Assembly (NCBI RefSeq): GCF_020360975.1
Contig: NW_025408674.1
Coordinates: 930,001 to 994,000 of the forward strand
Source of the DNA: Hirsutella rhossiliensis
Taxonomy: Eukaryota; Ascomycota; Sordariomycetes; Hypocreales; Ophiocordycipitaceae
Direction: 5' to 3'
Length of the DNA: 64,000 nt
The stretch's first letter is position 1. Each line of letters begins with the position of its first letter. Of the stretch, positions 1 to 11,887 are shown one piece after another. The translations under genes were made by a program, and so were the position numbers. The notes under the pieces are model-generated. The model searched no databases and was not told the origin of the DNA. It saw only the letters and a list, made by a program, of their open reading frames with translations.

Positions 1-1740
1 CCTTGATATCTGGACAGCACCGAATCGGGTGCCCATTTTCGCCATTATTGCGCACTGGATTACACCGGAGTTTGAGGAGAGAGAAGTTATTGAGTTTATT
101 GAGCTCAAAAGATCTCACACTGGCAAACAATTAGCTGAGATAGTTGAGAGGACGCTTGAGGAGCTCAGGCTCAAGCCTAAGCTTCTCGCCATTACGGGAG
201 ACAACGCCGGCAATAACGGCACGCTCTGTCAGTCTTTGTACGATTCTCTCAAGACCAAATTCGACGACAAGGTGAGCCCAATAGGGAGGCCCTGCATGCG
301 CTTTCACGGCAGGAAGAGTTGGATCCGCTGTCTAGCTCATATTACCTCGCTCATTTGTGAGGGCGTCTTGCAAGATCTCAAAGCAGGCACAGCGAAGGAA
401 GCCAAGAAGATGCTTGACAAGTGGGACGAAGAGAATAAAAGCAACAACTACACCATTCCGGAGACTCTAGTCGAAGTGGGATTGCCAAAATCCGCCTCCT
501 CAATCTCTGGATGTTGAGATCCGGGTCTAGGGAGCAAGACTTCAAAAGCATGCCGCGCACGCACTACCGGAAGCCAACCTACGATGTCGACACTCGCTGG
601 AATTCGGCCTACGACATGATTGACCAATTCCTCGAGCTTGAGGCAGAGTATACTGAGTTCGTTGATACTCACCCGCAAGTCAAGTGCCTCCTGCCCTTAT
701 CAGAAGAGATTGTCGCTCTCTATCAACTGTGGAAGGTTCTGAAGCCGTTTAAAGACCACACTCTGAAAGTCTCCGAAGTTATGCCGCCGATCTCACAAAG
801 TCTCGATATCTATTGGGATTTGGAAGCTCTCCTGATGATGTAGTCGAAGGAGTTGGCGACTTTACAGACCTTGATATGTCCATTCGAGACGCCTTCTCGA
901 AGGGCAAAGCAAAACACGTTACTTATATGAAGAAGCTTGACGATCAAATGATGCTATTCGCAGCTCACATCCTGGATCCGCGTTATAAAACTCACCAATT
1001 GGAAATGATGATACCGGATCAATACTCTGAGATTATGGCTAAAGTCAAGAAGTATTTCAAAACGGAGTGGCCGGAGCTAGCAGCATTGAATGCCACAAAC
1101 TCAACTATGAGCCAATCCAGGCCAGCTGAGCGTCCTCAAGGAGTCTCCATTGCGCAATGGAGAGCCATCCAAATGAAGAAGGCGAGGGAGGCGGAGACGG
1201 GCGCGGCGATCCCTATTTCGGAGCTTGAACGGTGGCTTGCAGCTCCTCGAATAGAGTTCGACGAGTCTATTGCAAAGTCTCCAGACTTCCTACTGAAGTG
1301 GTGGAAAGAACACAAGGTCGAGTGGCCACTTTTGGCTGCGGCGGCGCGTGATCTTCTCTCTGTCTCTGGCTCTGAAGTTGACGTGGAACGCCTCTTCAGC
1401 GGTTGTAGAGACGAATTCGGTATCCGCCGTCACGCCTTGAAGGCAGATACGGTGCGAGTACTAACACTTTTACGGAGTGCTTATACTCAGGAAGATAAGA
1501 TCGATCAGGCGTTGATCAAGGCGGCCATGGAGTATGACATCCTGCCCTTTGCCAATAGTATTATTTGGAGACCAGACCACATTCCGGGCAAGCTGGAAGA
1601 TGGTATGTATGGATATACCCTCATTATATATGTAGGTATATGCTAATCTGTGTTCAGGCGAGAATCCTCCTCAACCTCTTCCTCCCACCGAGGCTCCCAC
1701 TGAACCCCTACCCCAAACCTCCTGCATCCCAAGCCGATAA
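1..1740 (+). pseudogene. hAT-family transposase, 5'-truncated copy with frameshifts
   Basis: This is the C-terminal two thirds of a hAT DNA transposase, cut by the window start. The reading passes through three frames (about 29-517, 511-843, 813-1602). The hAT dimerisation region is clear near 1350-1480, with motif SGSEVDVERLFSGCRDEFG followed by a leucine-rich helix. A 55-bp intron with GTATGT, branch-like GCTAAT and TTCAG lies at 1603-1657, and a short proline-rich last exon ends at TAA 1738-1740. Compared with the inverted copy at 4249-6609, this copy differs by single-base length changes at about 462 (one G short), 532 (one G extra) and 833 (one T short), plus a two-base insertion near 568. 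It is therefore a broken duplicate. hAT transposases excise and insert elements with 8-bp target duplications. Family assignment is firm; activity is very unlikely. Confidence 0.9.
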
Positions 1741-1982
1741 GTCTGCGATATCAACCCCCTGTCTAGATACAATGGAGGCTTCGGAGGATTGGGGCTCTAA
1801 GAGTGTAGCCGTGTACAGTGGCGGATTCGAACGCGTTGTACCGACGTATTTTGAGGATTCGGCAGAGCTTTGAAAGTGCTTATTTTCAGTCGATTTGCCT
1901 AGGACAGGCGGATCAGTATTTATGTAAGTTAATTTTTGTAGTATTCGGGATTATCGACTTCTTAGAAGGCTATAACTTAAAA

Positions 1983-3741
1983 CTATATACTACCATGCAC
2001 CACCACCCTTTCGCCAACCCCACCCTTTCGCCAGGCAAAAAAAAAAAACCACCACCAAAACTTAACTATTTCACTTACACACAACTTGACCAAAATAAAA
2101 GTTATTTGCAAATGGTTGCCTGGTATAAATTTACAATTGATGTATCTATTGGATTTTAGGGCTTTTGGCCGTCCTCCCGATCGTGTGGTGCGCTGAGGTA
2201 GTATGGTTTCTTCTCTGACTTCAATAACTGAAGCAGCCTCCGATTCTGGCCCTGACTCCCCCGAAGAGCTATGGTTCACCACAACATGCTTCTTTTCGCT
2301 TCCTTTTTCCGGATTGGCCTCTCCAGAGGCTAGAGCCTCGCTCAGAGTCATGAAACGTTTATTGGGATTCGGAATAGCCTTCCTCTTCTTCCCTCTCTTC
2401 AGGCGTGCCAGTTCCTCCTCCATGCCAGCAATTCTCGTGGCATGCGCCATTAACGTCTGTTGTTGAGTCTAAAACCCTTTGGCTATCACATTATACCGTC
2501 TCCGTGTCTTTGGTGTTTTGTTTAGCCCAAGATCGCGAATCTGACGGCTGGTTTTTGGTGTATCATCCGAGCCAAAATACGGCGCCGGCTCCGGAGTCCT
2601 TTTTGGGCTGTCATTCCGCCTATCCTCTTGGATTTCTGGGTGCCGTAGAGCTTTGGCTCGCGAAATTGGCCATTGCCAGTAACTCTCCAGCCGGAGAGTA
2701 TATTCTTCGTCATTCCCACTTCACGAGCCTTGGCGTAGGCTCTGATGAAATTGACCTTATCCATCGGAGCAGAATCAGTCAGGGAAGCGAACTTTTCCAA
2801 CTCTCGTCGATATGCAGCTTTGGAAGCGTTGAATACTCCATTGTCCAATGGCTGGAGGCCGTGAGAGCAGTGTGCTGGAAGGTAGCAACAGTAAACGTTG
2901 TTCAAAAGCATGTAGCCATCCATTCGTCCTTCGCTCGGTTAGCAGCCACCTTTGGCTAGGTAAGCAAAGACAGTACCGTTGCATGGCTCCCGTGGCCGTC
3001 TAGAATGATTAATCTGGCATCAGACTCCTCGGCAGGCTTGGTCTGGGGCAAATAGACCCTTTCAAGCCATTCAACACCAATGTGGTCATCAGTCCACCCG
3101 TTTGGTGAAGTTATGTAATGCCAGTTCGCTATCTTCTTGAATTCATGAAGGAACCACTGTTTTGGAGTTCCTTTCCTTGAATATTATGCCAGGAGTCAAG
3201 GAGCGGCCGTCCGCAGTGATAGCTTCGATAAACGAAGTCCATTTCGAGTTTGTGGTCCCTTGAGAAGAGCCTTTCGCCTTGGGTCCGCGCTTGACCACCA
3301 GGCTATCCAACCCTAACGAAGAGAGTCTAGTTAGTCAAATTTCAAAAATAAAGAGAAAGAGAAATGGCGGCTTGCCAAAACCGATCATGATGCCTCCTTC
3401 GTCAACGTTAACAATGTTCTCAGGCCGAATCCAGCCGTACTGGCCTCCCTGATATCGAAGTACCAATGAACCGCCTTAGGCGTGAAGGATTCAAACCTAT
3501 TAGCTTCCTGACGTCTACCGATCTTAGTCTTAAGGCCTCGGTGGCGCTCGATGAATCTGGCTACCCAGTTGCGTCCTAATTTTGGTTGTTCGCCTTGATG
3601 TCTTAACAAGCCCATGACGCAAGCGCGAGTCTGATTGTGGGACGGAGCATATCCCAGAGACTCCTGACGAAGAATCCAGAAAGCCAATTTATCTTCCTGA
3701 TTCTTGGACAAGCGCTGACCAGGCTGAATTTGCTCTTTCAT
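1983..3741 (-). pseudogene. pogo/Fot1-like (Tc1-mariner superfamily) transposase relic
   Basis: Read on the minus strand from 3741, the N-terminal part (3741-3385) is a CENP-B-type helix-turn-helix DNA-binding domain with motif LGRNWVARFIERHRGLKTK. A short frame-shifted stretch carries NVDEGG, the likely first catalytic Asp. The C-terminal catalytic part lies at 2923-2522, with LPAHCSHGLQPLDNGVF holding the last acidic residue. A lysine-rich, acidic tail occupies 2450-about 2150. The coding sequence is split over several frames and has stop codons in the centre, so no intact transposase is made. Such enzymes move elements with TA target duplications. I could not define terminal repeats. The relic fills the space between the two inverted hAT copies. 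Confidence 0.82.
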
Positions 3742-4248
3742 GGCCGTCAGGCCGTTAAATCTGTCGATAGGGGTGATAGACGAAGGTGAAGATTTTGAAG
3801 ATTTTGAATGAAGGATGAATCAAATGAATTGAATTTTTTGGATCTTGATTCAAAATCTTCAAGCTCCAATTTTCGCGATTCAAGTTGGGTTTGGGCCAAT
3901 TCAGGCCATTCATGAATGGTTTGAAGGGATCCCCTAAACGAAGTGAATTTGGTGTGTACCTGAGCGATTGCAAAGATGCCTCAAAACGCCAATAAGTAGT
4001 ATATAGTTTTAAGTTATAGCCTTCTAAGAAGTCGATAATCCCGAATACTACAAAAATTAACTTACATAAATACTGATCCGCCTGTCCTAGGCAAATCGAC
4101 TGAAAATAAGCACTTTCAAAGCTCTGCCGAATCCTCAAAATACGTCGGTACAACGCGTTCGAATCCGCCACTGTACACGGCTACACTCTTAGAGCCCCAA
4201 TCCTCCGAAGCCTCCATTGTATCTAGACAGGGGGTTGATATCGCAGAC

Positions 4249-6609
4249 TTATCGGCTTGGGATGCAGGAGGTTTGGGGTAGGGGTTGGTGGGAGCCTCGG
4301 TGGGAGGAAGAGGTTGAGGAGGATTCTCGCCTGAACACAGATTAGCATATACCTACATATATAATGAGGGTATATCCATACATACCATCTTCCAGCTTGC
4401 CCGGAATGTGGTCTGGTCTCCAAATAATACTATTGGCAAAGGGCAGGATGTCATACTCCATGGCCGCCTTGATCAACGCCTGATCGATCTTATCTTCCTG
4501 AGTATAAGCACTCCGTAAAAGTGTTAGTACTCGCACCGTATCTGCCTTCAAGGCGTGACGGCGGATACCGAATTCGTCTCTACAACCGCTGAAGAGGCGT
4601 TCCACGTCAACTTCAGAGCCAGAGACAGAGAGAAGATCACGCGCCGCCGCAGCCAAAAGTGGCCACTCGACCTTGTGTTCTTTCCACCACTTCAGTAGGA
4701 AGTCTGGAGACTTTGCAATAGACTCGTCGAACTCTATTCGAGGAGCTGCAAGCCACCGTTCAAGCTCCGAAATAGGGATCGCCGCGCCCGTCTCCGCCTC
4801 CCTCGCCTTCTTCATTTGGATGGCTCTCCATTGCGCAATGGAGACTCCTTGAGGACGCTCAGCTGGCCTGGATTGGCTCATAGTTGAGTTTGTGGCATTC
4901 AATGCTGCTAGCTCCGGCCACTCCGTTTTGAAATACTTCTTGACTTTAGCCATAATCTCAGAGTATTGATCCGGTATCATCATTTCCAATTGGTGAGTTT
5001 TATAACGCGGATCCAGGATGTGAGCTGCGAATAGCATCATTTGATCGTCAAGCTTCTTCATATAAGTAACGTGTTTTGCTTTGCCCTTCGAGAAGGCGTC
5101 TCGAATGGACATATCAAGGTCTGTAAAGTCGCCAACTCCTTCGACTACATCATCAAGGAGAGCTTCCAAATCCCAATAGATATCGAGACTTTGTGAGATC
5201 GGCGGCATAACTTCGGAGACTTTCAGAGTGTGGTCTTTAAACGGCTTCAGAACCTTCCACAGTTGATAGAGAGCGACAATCTCTTCTGATAAGGGCAGGA
5301 GGCACTTGACTTGCGGGTGAGTATCAACGAACTCAGTATACTCTGCCTCAAGCTCGAGGAATTGGTCAATCATGTCGTAGGCCGAATTCCAGCGAGTGTC
5401 GACATCGTAGGTTGGCTTCCGGTAGTGTGCGCGGCATGCTTTTGAAGTCTTGCTCCTAGACCCGGATCTCAACATCCAGAGATTGAGGAGGCGGATTTTG
5501 GCAATCCCACTTCGACTAGAGTCTCCCGGAATGGTGTAGTTGTTGCTTTTATTCTCTTCGTCCCACTTGTCAAGCATCTTCTTGGCTTCCTTCGCTGTGC
5601 CTGCTTTGAGATCTTGCAAGACGCCCTCACAAATGAGCGAGGTAATATGAGCTAGACAGCGGATCCAACTCTTCCTGCCGTGAAAGCGCATGCGGGGCCT
5701 CCCTATTGGGCTCACCTTGTCGTCGAATTTGGTCTTGAGAGAATCGTACAAAGACTGACAGAGCGTGCCGTTATTGCCGGCGTTGTCTCCCGTAATGGCG
5801 AGAAGCTTAGGCTTGAGCCTGAGCTCCTCAAGCGTCCTCTCAACTATCTCAGCTAATTGTTTGCCAGTGTGAGATCTTTTGAGCTCAATAAACTCAATAA
5901 CTTCTCTCTCCTCAAACTCCGGTGTAATCCAGTGCGCAATAATGGCGAAAATGGGCACCTGATTCGGTGCTGTCCAGATATCAAGGGTGAACGAGATGGT
6001 GGCACAATTGTACTCAAGCTCAATCTTCAGCTTCTCCTGCGTTCGACAAAGTCTGTATATATATGATTGCGTAACGTTATACGACTCCTGTACACACATG
6101 TTGTGTTGTGAGCCAAGAACATCTCTTGAAAAGCAGGAGTCTCGACAACAGAGAAGGGTTGTCGGTGTTTTACAAACCACCGGCGGATAGACTCCTTTGC
6201 CGTGAGTCTTGCTCTCTGCCTAGGTCGACCGCTCCATGCGTCTGCCTCTGTATAATCTCCTCCACCAATGGCGCGGCCGTATCCATTAATTCGAGCGTGG
6301 TGAGATTCCTTCGTAATACCGTGGATTTTTAAATGGTCTCCCATGCCAGAGGTAACCCTCGGCGGTTCGATTCGAGGACCTGGAATCTCTTCCGAAGAGT
6401 ATTGGGATTTTGAAGGCACTCTATACAAGTCCACCGGAACTCTTGGAAGATCTTCGGCCCATCCTTATCCTCTGAGTAAAAGCTTCTGTCTATAGCTTCC
6501 TCTGCATATACCAATAGACGTGGCTGTTCTTGTCTCTCTTCTTGCGAACATGCTTTTGTTTGTTGTCGGCCCACTTCTTGATAAGTCCGGCTTTCTCTGC
6601 GAGCGTCAT
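4249..6609 (-). pseudogene. hAT transposase with BED zinc finger, better preserved copy
   Basis: The long frame 6180-4342 gives 612 residues of hAT transposase core and dimerisation region, without interruption. A 55-bp intron (4385-4331) leads to a short last exon ending at 4249, exactly as in the truncated copy. The N-terminus is split. A frame with WTCIEC near 6415 and another with SGMGDHLKIHGITKESH near 6330 together form a BED zinc finger (C-x2-C ... H-x4-H), so there is a frameshift near 6380. A second frameshift near 6060 joins the TAKESIRRWF segment to the core. The start is uncertain: a Met at 6609 opens a basic segment, and more coding sequence may lie up to 7198. The core could be expressed, but the DNA-binding finger appears broken unless the indels are sequencing errors. 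Confidence 0.88.
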
Positions 6610-8271
6610 ATGACTACTGTTCAATGGCGGCTCTGGTGTATCCGCGTCGGGCATGTCATCATCTGACTCACAGTCAGGATGACCCGGGGGCGCGCAGACA
6701 ATTGTATCTTCGCCAGTTGGAAGAGGAGAGGAAGGAGCCGGAGTTGCGCTAGAATCAGCGCGCGCGCGCGCGGGATTCCGAGGGTTGAATTGAGGACGTT
6801 CGATCCACTCGTAAGGTAATTAAATAAGGAGGGTAGATTGGAGAGTAATGAAGTTTTACCTGATCTTGGCTGAAAGGCTCGAGAATGGACGCGACACAGG
6901 TAGTCGGAACGACACCAAATAAACCACAATAAAGTGTCAAGGAGTCGGGGTTGAACGGGTAGGATAGGTCGTCGGTCAGGGCGTTGATTCGGGGGCTGAT
7001 CCGAAGCCGCTGTCGGAATATCGAAGCAGGAATTAGGCGAGGTCGTGGTAAAATAATGTCGTGGCAGTTGTCGCGAAGACCGTTGCGCCACGCAGGCAAA
7101 AGGTGGATGGGCTGACGACCCTGTCTTTCCGACAGCAGTAGAATTAACAGGTGGTCAACTGAGCGGAAATAACGCGTCTGAACGCGGCTAGTTGGCACAA
7201 TATATCCTTATCATGCAGATTTTCGGGTACTTCCTGATCGGCTAATTTGTATGGACAAACAAGTAGCAGTCATATTGGGCTCGAGGAGTAGATAAGTCCC
7301 TAACAGCCTCCAAATCGCGAGCTGACTCGATTCGTGTCACTTCCAATTGTTCGCGCAGTATTGAGATGTTGAGGATCTGAACGCGTTTTTCGAATCAGCT
7401 TGCTGGGGGCTGTACAGCGGTATAATTATTATATTATATATCCAGAATATGGGTTGCCGAGCTTAATATGTGCTTGAAATGTAGTATTCCAACCAAAAAA
7501 TGGGCTATCCATTGATTGCCTTCAAGATGATGTGGCATTTCTTGAGCAAATGTTAACGACATGTAACTATCGAGGGTTATATCATCCGAACGAGAAAATC
7601 CAGAACATTCGAGCGGCACTACATTTAAATCATGTGCATTATAAAATGGCACTGTTCATGAGCTTCATGGTGTTTTTTAATACTCCGTATAGGGTGGCAA
7701 GATTGCTGAAACGGTGGCGTATCAGGCACTGTTAGGTCGTTATACCACAATATATGGACGCCCTAACTGCCGTCCTTCGCCTCGATTTCCCAGCGACGCC
7801 CCGCCAGACGCGGGCGGCGCGGGACTAGGATTTTGCCAGTGGAGTGTGGACGGTGGAATCCAACTGAAACACGCACAACAGACTTTTAAATACGCAGAGC
7901 GTCATCACAAGCGCGGCCGAACTCGAAGTTACCGTGTCCGCGCGGGCAAACCCTTAATGATGGGGTCAAAGCAGCTTGTTTATTGATGTGTATGTGAGCC
8001 TGCCGAGGAAGAACAGGAAGAGGCCCTTGGTGGGTGGCTTCGGGTATTGACCCTTTCCTCCTGTATGTCCCTTGGCCGCGAAGCGGGTGATAATTTTTTC
8101 GCCTTACGTTTCGACCATATCGCCATTCATTCACAATTTTTATGAATGAATTGAATGAAGACTCCTGATTTTTGATTCGTCGAATTTGAAGACCTTACCC
8201 GATTCGGCTTCATTCAATTCAAGGGTCCCGAGGCCGATTCGACTTCAAAATCTTCAAATATCAGCCCTAAG
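6610..8271. other. hAT 5' region without a clear gene
   Basis: An acidic, proline-rich reading (near 6620-6760) sits directly upstream of the hAT start and could be an additional transposase exon. Bases 6759-6772 are an uninterrupted CG dinucleotide run. The rest is AT-richer and has only short, low-complexity frames. The last 150 bp (about 8120-8271) are the motif-rich subterminal region described for the hAT element. Confidence 0.4.
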
Positions 8272-9469
8272 GCGAGGGTGGGAGATGTGGGGTCTCGGAG
8301 ACGTATGCGAGAGAATGGTCAGGGGCCACAACTTGCGTCACCAAACAGCGTCCTTTTTGGGCGCATTTCAGCGACACTACTTCCAGGTACATGGGCACAA
8401 ACCGCGATGATGACGTTCGAGGTGCGGCAAGGGGCTATTTACCTACCCCAACCTCCAGAATTGCCGCTTTTGGCGGCTCCAACACTGTCTGTTGATCTGA
8501 AACGTGCTTGTGAACTACGCCCAGAAGAAGGTTAAGACATTTTTCGATTCTTCTGCGACATAGGCTTTTCCGGCTCTCCGCCCGCCGAGCCAAGAATATA
8601 GCGTCTAGATTGGGCAAAAGCAGGCTCAGGTAAGTCTGGTGGGCAACGGTCGTGGACATGCGCGAGTAATTCATACTCCTGTGGAGCTAATGAGCGCCGA
8701 AGTGCTCCTTTATTGTCCTGACTGGCTTACTATGTAACATAGTGTACACTACGGTATTATTTCCGTTGGAGCTGGTCTTTTACCAGGAGGAGGCAGAATT
8801 CAGCCGGGCAGGGGCTTTTGCACAAACTTCATGCATGTTTCGAGAGACGGCGCACGTCTGGATGGCGTCATCTTGTCCTCTTAGTAGAAGCAATTTTGAC
8901 CAATGAGAGCTGGAGCTTAGAACATCAATAACTCTGGGCTGCGCGTATGATTGGTCAAGTGACGCCAAGCTGCATCAGAGGCTGTGCACCTGATGGCCGT
9001 TAGGACCTGCGGGACGGAACAGAGTGAGTCAGTCAGTCACAGATCGTAAGAGACAGGGGTCACACAACAAGGGGCACGGTTGGTGTGGATGACTGAACAA
9101 CGATCGGGAAGAAGATCCCCTGTATATCGGGCAACGAAAGACTCTTGATTCTCTATCTAAGTGATGGTGAAAAGTTGGCTTCTTATACTTGGAATTTTGG
9201 GCTGAGTGGCGATGTCGCCACCTAGGCAGCATAGATGACGATGTCACCTAGAAGGTTCGAATCCATCACTAATATGGCATTACGAACTGCTTGCTGCCTT
9301 TTAGGCAGCACCGTGAATGAGCGTCTTGATCTTGACAGGGCGGTAGAAACCTTTCGCCAGAACGCAAGTACGGTACGGTCAAAGCCTTGAGATGTACCTA
9401 CGGCAAGCAACTGGTAAGTTAATTCTCTCCTCGATGCGTGATACTGTAATTTCGCATCTCGAATTTTTG
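8272..9469. other. Intergenic stretch, no gene recognised
   Basis: Short frames here show no family motif, consistent codon pattern or splice-linked continuation on either strand. I see nothing I can assign. Confidence 0.4.
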
Positions 9470-10003
9470 TTATTTGAAGAGTTCAAAGAGCATGAGAGGG
9501 GAGTATCTGCAGATTATGGAAGGGCCGGAAAAAATTACACGATATGTATTTCGCGCAGCATCGAAGACTGTGAAGCGTAGACTGGTACACCAGATTCCTA
9601 AATACGCTACAACTTGGCGACGGATTGTCGTATCGACGAGCTCCAACTCTTTGCTTTCCAGAGAGCTCTGCACCTTTTCCATTGTCAACGTCTCTGTCGA
9701 GGCGTTCAAGATCTCGACCGTAGTGTTAAAAGCGTCGTCCATGCTCATTTGCAAGAAGCAAATCAATAGCTGTTCATGGATAACAATGTCCTTGTCTTGG
9801 CTATTAATCTGAGCTCGAAGTCGCTTTAGGTCGTCGACCTTCTCCTGCACAGTTCTATTCGTCTGCGTACTAACGTCGTATAGCATTCGGATCAGCTGTC
9901 GAAGGCGCGCTTTGTTCGATGTCGCATATCGCTTAACGAGGGACCAGGGTGGTTTTCCATACATGGAAAGGCCTGCAATCGATAATCGGTATCGGCCCCA
10001 CAT
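9470..10003 (-). pseudogene. Ty1/copia gag (UBN2-type) fragment
   Basis: The 177-residue minus-strand frame carries the gag polyprotein signature of copia retrotransposons: a Leu/Met-rich helix (LIRMLYD), then VQEKVDDLKRLRAQI, LLICFLQMSMDDAFNTTVEI, and a TLTMEKVQSSLESKELEL helix. Gag packages element RNA into virus-like particles. No protease, integrase or reverse transcriptase follows downstream (toward lower coordinates), and the C-terminal 50 residues do not look like gag. This is a truncated relic. I cannot tell whether it belongs to one of the solo-LTR families in the window. Confidence 0.72.
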
Positions 10004-10117
10004 TTATTGCAAGTATTGCAATACACCTTTCCACAAAGATGAACGTGATAGATGACGGAGTGCATCACCTTTGCAAATACCAAGAAAACGGCCAGCTAGG
10101 CATTGAGGGGCCTCATC

Positions 10118-11454
10118 ATGGAGACGCCGGCTGAGGCCGTGATCATGGTGGGGCGAAGCGCGTCGCCTGCGTCGACACCCGCGAAAAGATCGACACGCGT
10201 CGTGAGGCCAAGCACCAAAATTCGAGAAGCCGCGCGACAGCCCGACGATCTGGCGGAGAAGACAACACGCGCAACTAGGCTTGCAACGCGCATTGCCTCG
10301 GACGATGTCGCCATCAGTGACGCGACTGAGCGGCGCAAAGTTGCCAGCAGCAGCAGTGGCGCGAACGAAGGCCGAGCCATGCTCCAGAAAGTTCTCGAAC
10401 TCTTGAGCGAGTCACGTCAAGAAACGCAAAAGCTCAGCCGAGCGATAGATGCGCAAAACGAGATCATATCCAAGCAACAGCAGATGATCCAGGAAATGGA
10501 TCAACAAGGGAAAGAGATGAGAGATGAGCTTCGTCACATCCGAGCGCAGTTAGAGACCCTGGCTACGCCCGCATCTTCTCTGCAGAGCAGTCCGCAGATG
10601 TCGTATGCGAGCGCTGCAGGGTCATCGCCGACGATCCAGACAAGGAACCGGGGCACCGTACCAGCAGCTAAATCGGCACGAACAGCCGTCAGCGATAGTC
10701 TCTACTGTACGGTGGACACATCACGAGTCGAAGAAGCGAACAGGTGCCAGACGCAGATCGGCAACATCCGAAAGGCCATAGAGAGCGACATGAGAAAGAG
10801 TCAGAGGCAGGAGACTTGGAAATGCGCAGCGGTCGTGACAGACGCTCGAAACCCCGACCGGATCAAAATTTTATGCAGAGACCAAACCGAGTTGAAGCAG
10901 GTCAAGGAAGCAGCGCAGAAGACGGTAACTTCGGGAGCCAGGGTACTGAGAGATCAGCTTTACCCTGTCAAAGTCGACAACACCAAGCGTACCGCAGTGC
11001 TGGACGCCGAAGGCAACGTTCTGCCGGGCGCAGCTGAGGCGCTCGGAGCCGAGAATTACGTCACGATTGCCAAGATCACCTGGCTTAGCAACAGAGAGAA
11101 AGCCAAAGCGTACGGGTCAATGGTGATCTATGTCACTAAAGAGAGTGACGCGCAAAGACTTCTGGACGGCGTGTGGTTCGATGTTGCGGGAGAGTCCGCC
11201 TGCACCAATGTTTTGAACGCCGCGTAGGACCGATTCAGTGCTTCAACTGTCAAGAGATGGGACACAAGGCGTTTTCATGCAAGAAGCCGCAAAGATGTGG
11301 CAGATGCGCGAAAGCAGAACATCACCACAGAGAATGCAAGGAGACAGTGCCAAAGTGCGTGCCCTGCGGTGGACCACACGAATCGTACAGCCGGAACTGT
11401 CGGGCGCGGAACCCTGGGGATGAGACGCAGGCAGCGTCTGGCCCTTCGGGCTAA
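10118..11454 (+). pseudogene. LINE ORF1 (gag-like protein with three CCHC zinc knuckles), one frameshift
   Basis: This is a non-LTR retrotransposon ORF1 protein, which binds element RNA. The N-terminus is basic and disordered. A glutamine/glutamate-rich coiled coil follows (about residues 85-150), then an RRM-like/ORF1 core (about 200-360). In a second frame come knuckles CFNCQEMGHKAFSC, CGRCAKAEHHHREC and a third Cys-rich CVPCGGPHES unit. The two frames meet at the T-run 11211-11214, which is one T short. Met 10118 is preferred to 10103 only because it opens the acidic start common in these proteins. No ORF2 (endonuclease/reverse transcriptase) follows, so the element is internally deleted. 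Confidence 0.8.
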
Positions 11455-11655
11455 GCAGCGGAAGTGAGAATCCACTTAGGATCGATTATGGCACTAACCT
11501 TCAACAATACTAACACACAGGTATTCGACTTCGGATTTCGACAGACCGCGCTTCAGCTGCTGAAGGTAGGACGCTGGACACTTGGAGAAATTGGCCTTCA
11601 AGCAGGCCTGTCACGGAGCGAGTAGCGGCGAGGTTGGTGTAGCGTATGCTGACCC
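11455..11655 (+). repeat. LINE downstream segment with a dispersed 80-bp repeat
   Basis: After the ORF1 stop there is no ORF2. About 11545-11625 (GACCGCGCTTCAGCTGCTGA ... GGCCTTCAAGCAGGCCTGTC) recurs in diverged form at about 23693-23765. The shared stretch marks a dispersed element end or untranslated region. Its family is not clear. Confidence 0.5.
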
Positions 11656-11887
11656 GTGGGGCTTAAGGTGTTACGCATTAATGTATTGAAATGTCAGTAG
11701 CTTTTACGTCTAGGCCCTATAGGAGAAATCCTCCGGGTGAAATACACATACATACATACTTGGTCCGTCCGTGGGGCTTAAGGTGTTACGCATTAATGTA
11801 TTGAAATGTCAGTAGCTTTTACGTCTAGGCCCTATAGGAGAAATCCTCCGGGTGAAATACACATACATACATACATACTTGGTCCGT
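11656..11887 (+). repeat. Tandem duplication of a LINE-like 3' end, 115-bp period
   Basis: Two nearly identical units begin at 11656 and 11771 with GTGGGGCTTAAGGTGTTACG. They contain GGAGAAATCCTCCGGGTGAA and end in an (ACAT)n run, three versus four repeats, followed by ACTTGGTCCGT. Simple-repeat tails on a fixed 3' sequence are typical of non-LTR element ends. The duplication may reflect a second 3'-end insertion at the tail of the first. Confidence 0.7.

Larger units (their letters stand above)
1..5986. repeat. Large inverted repeat made of two hAT copies (arms 1-1993 and 3996-5986)
   Basis: Bases 1-1993 match the reverse complement of 3996-5986 almost base for base, including the transposase 3' half, its intron and about 250 bp of downstream sequence. 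Identity stops sharply at 1993 and 3996. The roughly 2-kb spacer holds a pogo-like element. The left arm is cut by the window edge, so the true arm may be longer. The layout could come from two independent insertions in opposite orientation, or from an inverted duplication after the pogo-like element was present. Confidence 0.9.
3766..8271 (-). mobile_element. hAT element, probable full length, transposase on minus strand
   Basis: The low-coordinate end reads TAGGGGTGATA followed by TGAAGATTTTGAAG. The other end, read on the minus strand from 8271, gives TAGGGCTGATA followed by TTGAAGATTTTGAAG. Both subterminal regions are full of short GAATTGAATG/TTGAAG motifs, as hAT transposases commonly bind. 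This suggests termini about 4.5 kb apart around the transposase at 4249-6609. I found no matching 8-bp target duplication, so the right-hand end is an inference; the left flank may have been rearranged with the pogo-like relic. Confidence 0.5.

Noticed and set aside
6621..7198. Separate host gene upstream of the hAT transposase
   Set aside because: The frames overlap one another without splice support, and the acidic segment can be explained as the transposase N-terminus.
3758..8279. 8-bp target duplication for the hAT element
   Set aside because: The bases beside the proposed ends (CTGTCGA and AGGCGAG) do not match, so the element ends stay provisional.
11485..11626. Start of LINE ORF2 at ATG 11488
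   Set aside because: The frame stops after about 46 codons and has no endonuclease motif.
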